NCBI GenBank assembly: GCA_043513815.1
Contig: CP121313.1
Span: 3,286,001 to 3,350,000 of the forward strand
Direction of reading: 5' to 3'
Source: JANQIO01 sp043513815
GTDB lineage: Bacteria; Pseudomonadota; Gammaproteobacteria; Pseudomonadales; Halieaceae
DNA: 64,000 bases
Part shown: one piece after another, positions 25,941-34,453 of the stretch
Layout of the letters: every line of letters starts with the position of its first letter
Position numbering within the stretch: position 1 is the first letter of the stretch
Translations under genes and position numbers: made by a program
The notes under the pieces: generated by a model
The model's database searches: none
What the model was told of the DNA's origin: nothing
Seen by the model: only the letters and a program-made list of their open reading frames with translations

Positions 25941-26735
25941 TCAGGCTGCGCTGGGCAAGCGCGTGATGCCTTCGGTGGGGTCGGCGTCTTCCGGACGGCT
26001 CACATCGCGGAAGGCCAGCATCTCGGGGATGCGTGCCGAGGCGCCCTGGTAGAAACCCGACTCACTCCCGTAGCCCGCCGGGTTGCGAAACGTGCCGAAC
26101 AGCATGTCGTACACCGGCAGGTCGGAGAAGTTGTAGTAATGCACTCCCCGAGCGTGGTGCATCGAGTGACTCTCCGGGCGCTGGACGATATAGCCAATCC
26201 AGCGCGGCGTCTTGATATTGCTGTGCTGGAATACCGCCATCAGCATGCCCGCGACCAGGAACACTGTGACCGCTTGCGGCGCCAGACCAAAGACCAGTAC
26301 ACCGGCAAGGCTGCCCAGCAATGTCCAGCCCACCATATCGGTGGGATGGAAATAGAACGCCCCGGCGGTATCCAGCCGTTCAGCACTGTGATGAAACTGG
26401 TGGAACACCCGCCACAGGGCGTTCGAACTGTGCATGGCCCGGTGCCAGAAATATACCAGCCCCTCATAAAACACCAGCGCCACCAGGCCACCGGCCCAGC
26501 CCAGGTGAGTCAGGTCCAGCCACTGGTACTGGGCCAGAAAGCCGTCCGTTAACAGCGGCAAATAGGATGAAAGGAAAAAATAGATCACGAACACGGCAAA
26601 GCCGCGCAGGCGCCAGCCGGGTACCTCTGGAAGCTCACGACCGGGGGCGAGAGCCTCCCAGACAATGAACGCCGCATAGATGCCCAGCAGGACCAGGGAA
26701 ATCGGGTCCAGGATAATTTCAATTGGAGTCGGCAT
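25941..26735 (-). CDS. sterol desaturase / fatty acid hydroxylase family protein
   Basis: A 264-residue integral membrane di-iron enzyme. The histidine boxes are HRAMH, HQFHHS and HSMHH, spaced as in the fatty-acid-hydroxylase superfamily, between about four hydrophobic segments. Such enzymes hydroxylate or desaturate fatty acyl chains, ornithine lipids, carotenoids or sterols; the substrate cannot be told. ATG 26735 is chosen because AGGAC lies seven bases upstream; an earlier ATG at 26762 falls in the operator region. It is divergent from a TetR regulator with palindromic sites between, which suggests direct repression. Confidence 0.88.
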   Translation of the reverse strand: MPTPIEIILDPISLVLLGIYAAFIVWEALAPGRELPEVPGWRLRGFAVFVIYFFLSSYLPLLTDGFLAQYQWLDLTHLGWAGGLVALVFYEGLVYFWHRAMHSSNALWRVFHQFHHSAERLDTAGAFYFHPTDMVGWTLLGSLAGVLVFGLAPQAVTVFLVAGMLMAVFQHSNIKTPRWIGYIVQRPESHSMHHARGVHYYNFSDLPVYDMLFGTFRNPAGYGSESGFYQGASARIPEMLAFRDVSRPEDADPTEGITRLPSAA

Positions 26736-26768
26736 GACGTAGTCCTCGTATCGCCTGTGCATAAAAAA

Positions 26769-26784
26769 AACCGACCGATCGGTT
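26769..26784. promoter_or_regulatory. palindromic TetR operator candidate A
   Basis: AACCGACCGATCGGTT has the inner palindrome ACCGATCGGT and lies 34-49 bases upstream of the hydroxylase start, where a promoter would be blocked by bound repressor. Confidence 0.45.
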
Positions 26785-26930
26785 GAGCATATTGTCGAAA
26801 ATAGTCTATTTTTTATCCAGTGGACGAGCGGTACTTTTATCCATGAACTTTTATTTATTCATTTAAAACAAAGAGTTAAACGAATAATTGTGGCATCGCA
26901 GCCACCCGCCAGAAAGGCGGAAAGAAAAAA

Positions 26931-26949
26931 ACCATACCGTCGGTATAGT
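26931..26949. promoter_or_regulatory. palindromic TetR operator candidate B
   Basis: ACCATACCGTCGGTATAGT contains a perfect 13-bp palindrome ATACCG-T-CGGTAT and matches further at two of three outer pairs. It ends 24 bases before the tetR start, fitting autorepression. Confidence 0.5.
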
Positions 26950-26973
26950 AAAAGCGAGAACAGGGGGTTCACT

Positions 26974-27591
26974 ATGGGCGCGAAGGGCGAAGCAACACGC
27001 CGCGAAATCATCGGCGTGGCGCGAAGCATGGTGCTGCAGAAGGGCTTCGGCGGCACCTCCATCGACGAGATCATCCGCGCGGCGAAGATTACCAAGGGCG
27101 GATTCTTCTACCACTTCGAGGGTAAAAACGATCTCGCCCGGCACCTGATGCTGAATTATCTCGAGGAAGACGACGCCTTTTTCGAACGCCTGTGGGCGCG
27201 GTCCCAGGAATTGGTAGAGGACCCTCTCCAACAGCTGTTACTGTTTCTGAAACTGGTGGCCGAGGACATGCAGAGTCTTGGGGAAACCCATCCGGGTTGC
27301 CTGGTGGCCTCCTATACCTACGAGGCGCAGCTTTTCAACGATGAGGTCAAGGCGCTCACGGCAGAAGGACTGTTACGCTGGCGCGCAATGTTTGTCGGCC
27401 ACGTCAATCGGGTGCAGGCGCAGTACCCGGCGGTGCTGGAGATTTCCGTCGAAGACATCGCAGATATGCTGACCGGGGTGATCGAGGGCGGCATCATCCT
27501 CTCCCGGGCGCTGGATGACGCCAGCCTGCTGCCGAAGCAGATCCTGCAGTTTCGCAACTACGTGCGACTGCTGTTCGCGAGCCCCCATTAG
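26974..27591 (+). CDS. TetR/AcrR family transcriptional regulator
   Basis: A 205-residue repressor. The N-terminal helix-turn-helix reads GEATRREIIGVARSMVLQKG, FGGTSIDEIIRAAKITKGGF, FYHFEGKNDLA, a typical TetR DNA-binding domain (residues about 5-55). The remaining helices should bind a small hydrophobic effector. ATG 26974 follows GGGGG about seven bases upstream; an in-frame upstream extension would cover operator B. It probably controls itself and the divergent hydroxylase gene. Confidence 0.92.
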   Translation: MGAKGEATRREIIGVARSMVLQKGFGGTSIDEIIRAAKITKGGFFYHFEGKNDLARHLMLNYLEEDDAFFERLWARSQELVEDPLQQLLLFLKLVAEDMQSLGETHPGCLVASYTYEAQLFNDEVKALTAEGLLRWRAMFVGHVNRVQAQYPAVLEISVEDIADMLTGVIEGGIILSRALDDASLLPKQILQFRNYVRLLFASPH

Positions 27592-27691
27592 ATCCAGTGC
27601 AGCACTGTCTCTCCATTCTTCGAGCGCTGCTCTGTAGGAAATGCAGCCGGTCCCACTCGAATTTAGCTCTGCGGAAAGCTAACATGGCGCG

Positions 27692-28615
27692 ATGGCAAAA
27701 AGCGCTCCCCACATACTGATTACCGGCATTGTTCGCTCTGGCACCAGCTGGCTGGGCCGCGCTCTGGATGGTGGGCCAGACACGATTTATCTCCACGAAC
27801 CCTTCAATCCTGACTCCGCCTGGAACGCAGCAATGCCGCTGCCCAGCAACTACATATATTTTGACGAGCGGGTCGGCAATTTGTACAAGCCCAAGGTTCA
27901 TCGATTATTGACTCTGGACCCGGATATAAAAGGCAAGTACATGGAGGGCGTCAGGGCCGACAGGCTCGATTACATCAAGCAGGCGAGAACGCGCAAGGGT
28001 CGCGATGACCTGCGCTGTATTATCAAGGATCCGACAGCCCTGTTTGCCACCGAATGGCTAACGCAAAACTTCAAGGTATTGCCGGTGCTGACCCTGCGTC
28101 ATCCTGTCGCCATCTGCCGAAGTATCATGCGATTGGGCTGGGGTAAGAATCTCTCCGCGCATATCATCGCGCGCCAGCCGCATTATTTTGCGACGCAATT
28201 CTCCGACGAGGTGGGATCTGAACTCGCCAGGCTCAATACGGACTGGAGCGGATTTACTGACCTGGAGAAAACCGGAAGCTTTGTGCGCCTGCTGTACCTG
28301 GTCCTCACAGAGTACCGGCAGCGTCATCCTGACTGGTACTTCGTCAGCTACGAAGCGTTGCGAGACGATTCGGATCAGGAGTTTGATCGACTGTTGGCGC
28401 ACCTGGACATCGAACTCTATCCATCGCAGCGAGCAAAAATCTCTGAGATCAGGCCCGGCAACTTCGACCCGGGCCGCGCACATCAGCAGCCACTGGATGC
28501 CACGTCGATTACCGATGTATTCGCACCCAACGAGGAATGCAGTGACTGGCGAGGTTTTTACGACCGATTCTTTGCCGATCTGGCGCCCGCCTTTTCGGAT
28601 CTGTGTAACTGGTAG
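27692..28615 (+). CDS. sulfotransferase family protein
   Basis: A 307-residue enzyme that would move a sulfate group from PAPS to a hydroxyl of a carbohydrate or lipid. The 5'-phosphosulfate loop is GIVRSGTSWLGRAL (about residues 11-24), and the 3'-phosphate site is in LTLRHPVAICRSIMRL. These two motifs and the length are normal for the bacterial family. It begins at ATG 27692 and is followed, after 258 bases, by a P-loop-like gene and a DUF6473 gene in the same direction; sulfotransferase/DUF6473 pairs are known in marine bacteria. Confidence 0.85.
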   Translation: MAKSAPHILITGIVRSGTSWLGRALDGGPDTIYLHEPFNPDSAWNAAMPLPSNYIYFDERVGNLYKPKVHRLLTLDPDIKGKYMEGVRADRLDYIKQARTRKGRDDLRCIIKDPTALFATEWLTQNFKVLPVLTLRHPVAICRSIMRLGWGKNLSAHIIARQPHYFATQFSDEVGSELARLNTDWSGFTDLEKTGSFVRLLYLVLTEYRQRHPDWYFVSYEALRDDSDQEFDRLLAHLDIELYPSQRAKISEIRPGNFDPGRAHQQPLDATSITDVFAPNEECSDWRGFYDRFFADLAPAFSDLCNW

Positions 28616-28873
28616 CGCGCTCCCCGAGCGCCGCCTGCTTCAATACAGGCAGACTGATGTCTGGCGCTGCGAGAGCTATGGAAGCGCCTGTGGTCAAGAA
28701 CGTGTCACGGCCAGGAGACTGGCAAAACCCGCGTCGAATGAACTCTCAGCCAGGGCTCTGAAACTGTCAGCTCAGGCACCTTTGATGCACCTGAGCAGAT
28801 GCATTACTATTCGCCCGGGCGAGCATATCAGCGCGGCGCTCGAGTCCATTCATAGCACATACCGAGGTGTCTT

Positions 28874-29611
28874 TTGCCGTCCTGCAAGGGAATGATTAGT
28901 GTCGCGGGGCCACCCTACTGCGGTGCGGCGCACCTAAGCCAATTGCTCGCCGAACACTCGGCCGTGGAGCAGGTTGAGGTGCACGGCGCCGAATCCTTTT
29001 CCGAGCTCTGCGAGCAGAGCGACCCGGCCAGGCCGGCCATTGAATTCCTGCTGCTCAGTGAGCTCAACGGCGCGAGGGATGATCTTGCTCGACTGCCTGG
29101 CCTGATGCATCAAGCTCGAGTCGCAGGGGTCTATACCGGCCTGATTATTGCTCTCGACTGCCCTTTCACGGCGTTCGCAGCATTCCAGCGCGCCGGGCAG
29201 GCGCAAAGCCAGCCCACAGACCAGGCGTTCGCCAACTTCGCAGAATCGATCGTCGGCGCCCTCTCCGAGTTGTTATGGCATGCCCGTTCGCAGCACTGCA
29301 GAGTCGTATGTCGTAGCGATTTACACGCCGAACCGTTTAATGAACTGGCGCGACTACTGGCCTTGTTTCCGCTGCACCTGGAGCCCTCACAGTTAGCGCT
29401 GCGAAAGGTGTTACTGCAGAGTGGCGCGGGTGACGCCGCACCGCCACTACCTGAGGACATCAAGGAAGCCGCGGCGCTAATGGCGTCACTCAAGGAGTCT
29501 CCCATCAAGCAGAAAATGCTCGCTCTGCGGCGGCTGACTGAATCAACCGCCACCATGAGCACCAACGAATCCCTCGAACGGCTCGCTGAGCTGATCATTA
29601 TGAAGCCATAG
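28874..29611 (+). CDS. unknown protein, degenerate sulfotransferase-like P-loop
   Basis: A 245-residue soluble protein. Its start ISVAGPPYCGAAHLSQLLAE has the spacing of a sulfotransferase P-loop (S.PRSGT..L..LL..H), but the RSGT core is YCGA, so PAPS binding is doubtful. The rest (LLLSELNGARDDLARLPGLM, VCRSDLHAEPFNELARLLAL) shows no family I know. TTG 28874 with GAGGTG about six bases before it looks better than ATG 28892, whose AAGGG is only two bases away. Three bases separate it from the DUF6473 gene, so they form an operon. It may be a non-catalytic partner of the sulfotransferase. Confidence 0.55.
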   Translation: MPSCKGMISVAGPPYCGAAHLSQLLAEHSAVEQVEVHGAESFSELCEQSDPARPAIEFLLLSELNGARDDLARLPGLMHQARVAGVYTGLIIALDCPFTAFAAFQRAGQAQSQPTDQAFANFAESIVGALSELLWHARSQHCRVVCRSDLHAEPFNELARLLALFPLHLEPSQLALRKVLLQSGAGDAAPPLPEDIKEAAALMASLKESPIKQKMLALRRLTESTATMSTNESLERLAELIIMKP

Positions 29612-29614
29612 ATT

Positions 29615-30505
29615 ATGGGTATTGGATACCAGGCCTCGGACAGGGGCATGATCGACTACGAACTGTGGTTTTTGCAGCCAGGCATGCCAGCGCTGCGTGG
29701 ACCACGTCGATACTTCGGCGAGTCTAATGCCCTCGTTTTTACTGGCGCGGCACAGACATTTGGTCGTTTTGTTCATGACCCATTTCCGGCACAGATCGGC
29801 CGCATTATCGGGAGGCCTGTCGCCAATCTGGGAGTATCTGGCGCCGGGCCTGAGTTTTACCTGCAGCGCCAGCCGCTGCTGGACGTCATTTCCCGGTCCG
29901 ACATACACATAGCCCAGTTGATGTCAGGGCGCTCGGTATCGGCGGGCGTCTTCGAGTGCCATCGATCCAACAACGGCGTACTCAGGTTTCTGGAAGGGCC
30001 CTGTAAAGACCAGGAAATGATGGCAGACCGCGCTTACCTGACCTTGCGCAATGAATATGGCGAACAGGCCTATCGACAACAAGTGGCGGCCGTACAGCAG
30101 CGGTGGGTCGAGCTGTACAGGGAGATGCTCGACGGCGGCAATGCCACCACCTACCTCGCATGGGTATCCGCCGGCAGGCTCGGCGAAGTGGGAGAGCAAA
30201 TCGGCGGCAGCAGCCCCGTGGGAACGTTCCCGCATTTCGTCACCCGCGCGATGGTCGAAGAGGTCGCCCAGAGCTGCGCCGGCGTCATAGACTGCACCCT
30301 CCCGGACATGGTTCCGCAGGCCCTGTACAGCGATACCAGCGGAGAAATGTACGAGGCCTGGGATCGCGAAAAATACCCGAATCGTCCGGATCACCTGCGC
30401 GCGTTCAACGTTTACTACGCCACGCCCGCGCAACACGACCTGGTAACCAGCAGGGTCATAGCCACCCTTGCCAGCGACGGACTACTGCAAGGCAGTCCCC
30501 AGTAA
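29615..30505 (+). CDS. DUF6473 family protein
   Basis: A 296-residue protein of unknown function. The opening YELWFLQPGMPALRGPRR, then FTGAAQTFGRFVHDPFPAQI, ANLGVSGAGPEFYL and QLMSGRSVSAGVF follows the conserved pattern of DUF6473, found next to sulfotransferases in marine proteobacteria. The NLG..GAGP block is reminiscent of SGNH-like hydrolases, and an acyl- or glycan-modifying role would be possible, but that is a guess. It ends the sulfotransferase cluster; a perfect stem-loop overlaps the stop codon. Confidence 0.7.
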   Translation: MGIGYQASDRGMIDYELWFLQPGMPALRGPRRYFGESNALVFTGAAQTFGRFVHDPFPAQIGRIIGRPVANLGVSGAGPEFYLQRQPLLDVISRSDIHIAQLMSGRSVSAGVFECHRSNNGVLRFLEGPCKDQEMMADRAYLTLRNEYGEQAYRQQVAAVQQRWVELYREMLDGGNATTYLAWVSAGRLGEVGEQIGGSSPVGTFPHFVTRAMVEEVAQSCAGVIDCTLPDMVPQALYSDTSGEMYEAWDREKYPNRPDHLRAFNVYYATPAQHDLVTSRVIATLASDGLLQGSPQ

Positions 30506-30520
30506 CTCAGCGTTACTGGG
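30498..30520 (+). terminator. stem-loop at end of the sulfotransferase cluster
   Basis: CCCAGTAAC-TCAGC-GTTACTGGG is a perfect 9-bp stem with a 5-base loop that includes the TAA stop. A clear T tract is missing (ACCGCTTTCC follows). Between here and 30921 I see no gene. Confidence 0.5.
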
Positions 30521-30921
30521 ACCGCTTTCCTCAATACGCCAATCCTGGCCAGAGCGCAGCTTGGGTGTCGCTGTCGATGTCGGAACAAAGGTTCGAATTG
30601 CTCGCTCCAGCCTGACTCTCTCTGAGTAAGCAGTTTGCCGGTCGCAGCAAAGCTCTGAGCGTGTCTCCCAACTTTATATCTGCGGCACGTAGGCCGCGCC
30701 TTTTCATTCGCGCCATGTAATGCGTTTCACAAGGCCGGGAACCGGCCTGACTGCATGTTTCGGACCTGCCATAAGTTCAACCGAGCCTCCCTTCCCCTGC
30801 CTTCCCCACCCGTACTCTGGACCAGCATGGACCAGGCAACCCTCTGCAGAAGCTGACTGCAGCCCCTTTGCATGAGGGAAGCCGGTGACCATCGTGCGCA
30901 AGCTTCTTGTTGAATTATTTT

Positions 30922-30950
30922 TTGACTGGAAAGTTTCATTCATTTACTGT
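30922..30950 (+). promoter_or_regulatory. sigma-70-type promoter for the dipeptide/cyanophycin operon
   Basis: TTGACT and TACTGT are 17 bases apart. The spacer carries GAAA-G-TTTC, a half-palindrome like the operator just downstream. Confidence 0.4.
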
Positions 30951-30953
30951 TTC

Positions 30954-30969
30954 TGAAAGATATATTTCA
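30954..30969. promoter_or_regulatory. operator candidate TGAAA-N6-TTTCA
   Basis: TGAAAGATATATTTCA lies just after the promoter and 14 bases before the RpiR start. TGAAA/TTTCA arms are common in sites of RpiR-family regulators, so autoregulation is likely. Confidence 0.45.
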
Positions 30970-30983
30970 TTCAGGACCTAAAG

Positions 30984-31871
30984 ATGACGCGAAAAGCCGC
31001 CACGCAATCCTCCGCCACTGACCTCAGAAGGCAGGTACTGTCTGTGGGAGAGCGGCTTTCCCGGCAGCAACGAGTGGTAGCGGAATACCTTCTGGCCAAC
31101 AGCCAGGAGGTCCCTTTTCTCTCGGTGCCGGAGTTGGCTGAGCGCACCGGGACGTCTGAGGCCACCGTGGTTCGGCTCTGCCAGCGCCTGGGCTATTCGG
31201 GCTATGCAGAGATGAAAATGGCGCTGGTCGACAGCGTTCGTGCCGATATGCAGGCCGCATCGCGGGCCGGGCGTGAAGCTCCCGCACTGGATATCGCCAA
31301 GGATTCCCTGGCCGCCATGGCGCGACTGGAGCAGCTCAACATCCAGCGCACGCTGGAACAGGTCGACCGGGAAACCTTCCGGGCTGTGGCCACCCTGCTG
31401 TTCAACGCAGATCACGTCTTTACTTTCGGGCTGGGTATCTCCGCCTACCTGGCTGACTTCGCCTCCTATCTGCTGACCGAGCACGGCTTGCGGGCCACCT
31501 GTCTGGCCACCCGTTTTACCTCGCCTCGCGAGCAGCTGGTTTTCCTGCGCCCCACTGACGTGGTGCTGGCATTTTCCTTCCCGCCCTACTCCAGCCAGAC
31601 CCTGGAAGTACTGGAAGAAGCGCGAGAGCGCGGTGCGCCCAGTGTTGTGGTGACAGACCGCGCCACCGCGCCGGCCGCCTCGCTCGCATCACAGACACTG
31701 CTGGCGTCCAACCACGGTATGACGTTTACCAATGCCACCGCCTCGGTGGATGTGCTGCTCAATGCGCTGGTCGTGGAGATTGCCTCACACCACCAGGGCG
31801 AAGCGGTAGAGGCATTTGCGCAGATCAACCGCATTCTCCGCGACCAGGCCGGTATCGTTGACGAAGGCTGA
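30984..31871 (+). CDS. MurR/RpiR family transcriptional regulator
   Basis: A 295-residue regulator: N-terminal helix-turn-helix of the RpiR type (LSRQQRVVAEYLLANSQEVP, then LSVPELAERTGTSEATVVRL and CQRLGYSGYAEMK) and a C-terminal SIS domain (VFTFGLGISAYLADFASYLL, DVVLAFSFPPYSSQTLEVLE). SIS domains usually bind phosphosugars, but here the gene heads a peptide-degradation operon, so the effector may be an amino acid or dipeptide. AGGA stands nine bases before ATG 30984. The end overlaps the carrier gene by 14 bases. Confidence 0.9.
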   Translation: MTRKAATQSSATDLRRQVLSVGERLSRQQRVVAEYLLANSQEVPFLSVPELAERTGTSEATVVRLCQRLGYSGYAEMKMALVDSVRADMQAASRAGREAPALDIAKDSLAAMARLEQLNIQRTLEQVDRETFRAVATLLFNADHVFTFGLGISAYLADFASYLLTEHGLRATCLATRFTSPREQLVFLRPTDVVLAFSFPPYSSQTLEVLEEARERGAPSVVVTDRATAPAASLASQTLLASNHGMTFTNATASVDVLLNALVVEIASHHQGEAVEAFAQINRILRDQAGIVDEG

Positions 31872-33294
31872 CACACAGTCCTGGGCACCTGACACCTACC
31901 TGATCATCTGTGGGGTCGCCCTGCTGGTGTACCTGCTGTCCCTGTGGGTACCGGCGGGTCAGTTCGACCTGCTCGAAGTGCAGCGCGATGGCCGCACGGT
32001 CGAGATGGTGGACCCCGCCAGCTTTCGCTACGTCGAGGGCGACCACGGCGCGCGCCTGTTTGCGACGGAAGGCCAACGGGGGCTATTCAATGCGCTGTTT
32101 GAAGGCATGACCTCGGGCAGTCGCAATGGCGGCGCCGTGGGTATTGCCGCTTTCATCCTCATTACCGGAGGCGCCTTTGGCATTGTGCAGGCCACCGGCA
32201 CCATCGACCGAGCCATTGCCGGCACCGTGGCCGGCAGCGGTGGCAACGGCTTTGTACTGCTGTGCAGCATATTTTTGCTGTTCTCCCTGGGCGGTGCGGT
32301 GTTCGGCATGGGCGAGGAAGTCATTCCCCTGCTGCTGGTGGTGCTACCGGTGCTCACGCGCCTGGGCTTTAACAATATCACCGCCGTGCTCGCAACCTAC
32401 GTCGCCACCCAGCTGGGTTTTGCCAGCTCCTGGATGAACCCCTTCAGCGTGGCGATTGCCCAGGGGATTGCAGGGCTGCCGCTACTTAGCGGCATGTCCC
32501 TGCGCATCGTCATGTGGGTCGCCTTCACACTCGCAGGCCTGCTGTTTACGCTTCGCTACGCCTACCGGCATCGACAGGCTTCGGTGGCCGGAGAGACCGG
32601 CATGCCTGCCGCCTCCCCGTCCGGCGGGGACTGGGTTGTGCTGTTCTGCCTGGGGGCAACCCTGGTCTGGATTGTGTGGGGCGTCGTGTACGCCGGCTAC
32701 TACCTGCCGGAAATCGCCACCCAGTTTGTCGTGCTGGGCTGTGCCGCGGGCTTGGCCGGCTGCCTGTTCCGGCTCAATGGCATGACCGCAAACAGCGCCG
32801 CCGAGAGTTTCCGCCAGGGCGCGATGGGCTTGCTGCCCGCCGCCATGGTGATTGGCCTGGCGCGGGGTGTTGTGTACCTGATGGGTGGCGATGACCCGCA
32901 ACAGCCCTCCATGCTCAACACCCTGTTACATGTGGGCAGCTCTGCACTGGACGGCCTGCCAGACTGGCTGTCGGCCTGGACCATGCTGCTGGGCCAGAGC
33001 GTTTTCAATTTCTTTATCACCTCCGGCTCCGGACAGGCGGCACTGACCATGCCTCTGATGGCACCGCTGTCGGACCTGCTGGACGTCAGTCGCCAGGTCG
33101 CTGTGCTGGCATTTCAGCTGGGTGATGGCCTTACCAATATTCTTGTACCGACGTCGGCGGCGCTGATGGGATGCCTGGGGGCGGCGCGCGTCGACTGGCT
33201 GCCCTGGATTCGGGCGATCTGGCGTTTCTACCTGTTGCTGTTTGCCCTCGCCAGCGCCTTCGTTATTGGCGCCACACTCTCCGGATATCAATAG
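31858..33294 (+). CDS. YfcC/ArcD-like family carrier
   Basis: A 478-residue inner-membrane carrier of the YfcC family (C4-dicarboxylate / basic amino acid antiporter group), with about 11-12 hydrophobic helices. A periplasmic loop after helix one holds VPAGQFDLLEVQRDGRTVEM, as in family members, and the repeated motifs GGAVFGMGEEVIPLLLVVLP and SGSGQAALTMPLMAPLSDLL are diagnostic. The start is uncertain: TTG 31858 lies inside the end of the regulator gene and gives the shortest natural N-terminus; TTG 31816 is possible. In this operon it could import beta-Asp-Arg, arginine or aspartate, or exchange them. Confidence 0.82.
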   Translation: MTKADTQSWAPDTYLIICGVALLVYLLSLWVPAGQFDLLEVQRDGRTVEMVDPASFRYVEGDHGARLFATEGQRGLFNALFEGMTSGSRNGGAVGIAAFILITGGAFGIVQATGTIDRAIAGTVAGSGGNGFVLLCSIFLLFSLGGAVFGMGEEVIPLLLVVLPVLTRLGFNNITAVLATYVATQLGFASSWMNPFSVAIAQGIAGLPLLSGMSLRIVMWVAFTLAGLLFTLRYAYRHRQASVAGETGMPAASPSGGDWVVLFCLGATLVWIVWGVVYAGYYLPEIATQFVVLGCAAGLAGCLFRLNGMTANSAAESFRQGAMGLLPAAMVIGLARGVVYLMGGDDPQQPSMLNTLLHVGSSALDGLPDWLSAWTMLLGQSVFNFFITSGSGQAALTMPLMAPLSDLLDVSRQVAVLAFQLGDGLTNILVPTSAALMGCLGAARVDWLPWIRAIWRFYLLLFALASAFVIGATLSGYQ

Positions 33295-33301
33295 GACTTT
33301 C

Positions 33302-34432
33302 ATGCTCACTCTCATCAGGAATGCTGAGGTTTACGCGCCCGCGTCGCTGGGATTACAGCAGGTGCTCGTCGCGGGCGAGCGCATTGCCGCGATTGCCGAA
33401 AAAATCGACCTCACCGGAACAGCCGTCACCACGGTTGACGCTGGGGGGGCGCTGTTAGTCCCGGGCCTGGTCGATGCGCTGACCCACCCCGCCGGCGGCG
33501 GCGGGGAAGGCGGCTTCCACAATCGCACAGCGGAAGTCCCAGCCCAGGCGTTCATCGACGCCGGCGTTACCTGCCCAGTGGGGGCACTGGGAACAGACGG
33601 AGTCACGCGCAGTCTTGAAGTGTTGTTTGGCAGCGTCATGTCGCTGCGAGCCCAGGGGCTCAGCGCCTATATGTATACGGGTTCCTACCGCCTGCCTGCG
33701 ATCACCATCTGCGGCAATGTGGTTCGTGACCTGACCCTGCTGGACCCGGTGATCGGGGTTGGCGAGGTGGCTATCGCCGATCACCGCGGTTCTCAGCCCA
33801 CGGCACAGGAGTTGCGACGTCTGGCTGCGGATGCACGGCTGGGAGGCATTGTCAGCGGCAAGCGCGGCACGGTCATGCTCCATGTGGGCGACGGAGAACA
33901 GGGGTTGGCGCGCATGCGCGAAGCGCTCGGCGATAGCGATCTTCCGCCCCACAGCTTTTATCCAACACACTGCAACAGACGGTCGGGCCTGCTGGATGAA
34001 GCACTCGACCATGCCCGGGCCGGCGGCTACATGGATCTCACGGTATCCACCACGCCTGAACTGGTGGCAGCAGGCGAAATACCAGCCCTGGAGGCACTGC
34101 GTCGCGCAGTGGCCGAGGGCGCGCCGGCCAATCGCATCACCCTGTCGTCAGATGCCGGGGGCTCACTGCCGCTCTATGAAGCGGGCGAACTGCGGGGCAT
34201 CCAGTCTGCTGCTCCCACATCATTGAGCGAACTGCTGGCAGCCGTGGTACGCGCGGGCGACACCGACTTGCCCATGGTACTTGCGGCACTCACAGAAAAT
34301 CCCGCAGCGGCGCTCGGCCTGGCAAACAAAGGCCGCCTGGCTGTCGGCGCCGACGCCGATTTACTGTTACTCGACAAAGATTCCGGAATGCCGGCCGCCG
34401 TGATGTCTCGCGGCGCCTGGCTTAAAAAATAA
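33302..34432 (+). CDS. isoaspartyl dipeptidase-like amidohydrolase
   Basis: A 376-residue metal-dependent amidohydrolase most like IadA, which cleaves beta-aspartyl dipeptides. It keeps the GGGGEGG loop (residues 65-71), His194 in LHVGDGE, His223 in PTHCNR and Asp284 in LSSDAGGS. The usual HxH after GLVD is LTH (Leu60-Thr-His62), and the position of the carbamylated Lys carries Glu155 (GVGEVAIADHR). The metal site therefore differs from the classic two-zinc form. ATG 33302 has AGGA five bases upstream; an upstream start at 33242 would overlap the carrier gene. No signal peptide, so the enzyme is cytoplasmic, splitting imported dipeptides. Confidence 0.8.
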   Translation: MLTLIRNAEVYAPASLGLQQVLVAGERIAAIAEKIDLTGTAVTTVDAGGALLVPGLVDALTHPAGGGGEGGFHNRTAEVPAQAFIDAGVTCPVGALGTDGVTRSLEVLFGSVMSLRAQGLSAYMYTGSYRLPAITICGNVVRDLTLLDPVIGVGEVAIADHRGSQPTAQELRRLAADARLGGIVSGKRGTVMLHVGDGEQGLARMREALGDSDLPPHSFYPTHCNRRSGLLDEALDHARAGGYMDLTVSTTPELVAAGEIPALEALRRAVAEGAPANRITLSSDAGGSLPLYEAGELRGIQSAAPTSLSELLAAVVRAGDTDLPMVLAALTENPAAALGLANKGRLAVGADADLLLLDKDSGMPAAVMSRGAWLKK

Positions 34433-34453
34433 CCACACACAAAAGGGGAAACC

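Noticed and set aside
30585..30610. tRNA-like T-loop (GGTTCGAATT)
   Set aside because: The flanking bases do not form a T-arm, and no acceptor or anticodon stem was found.
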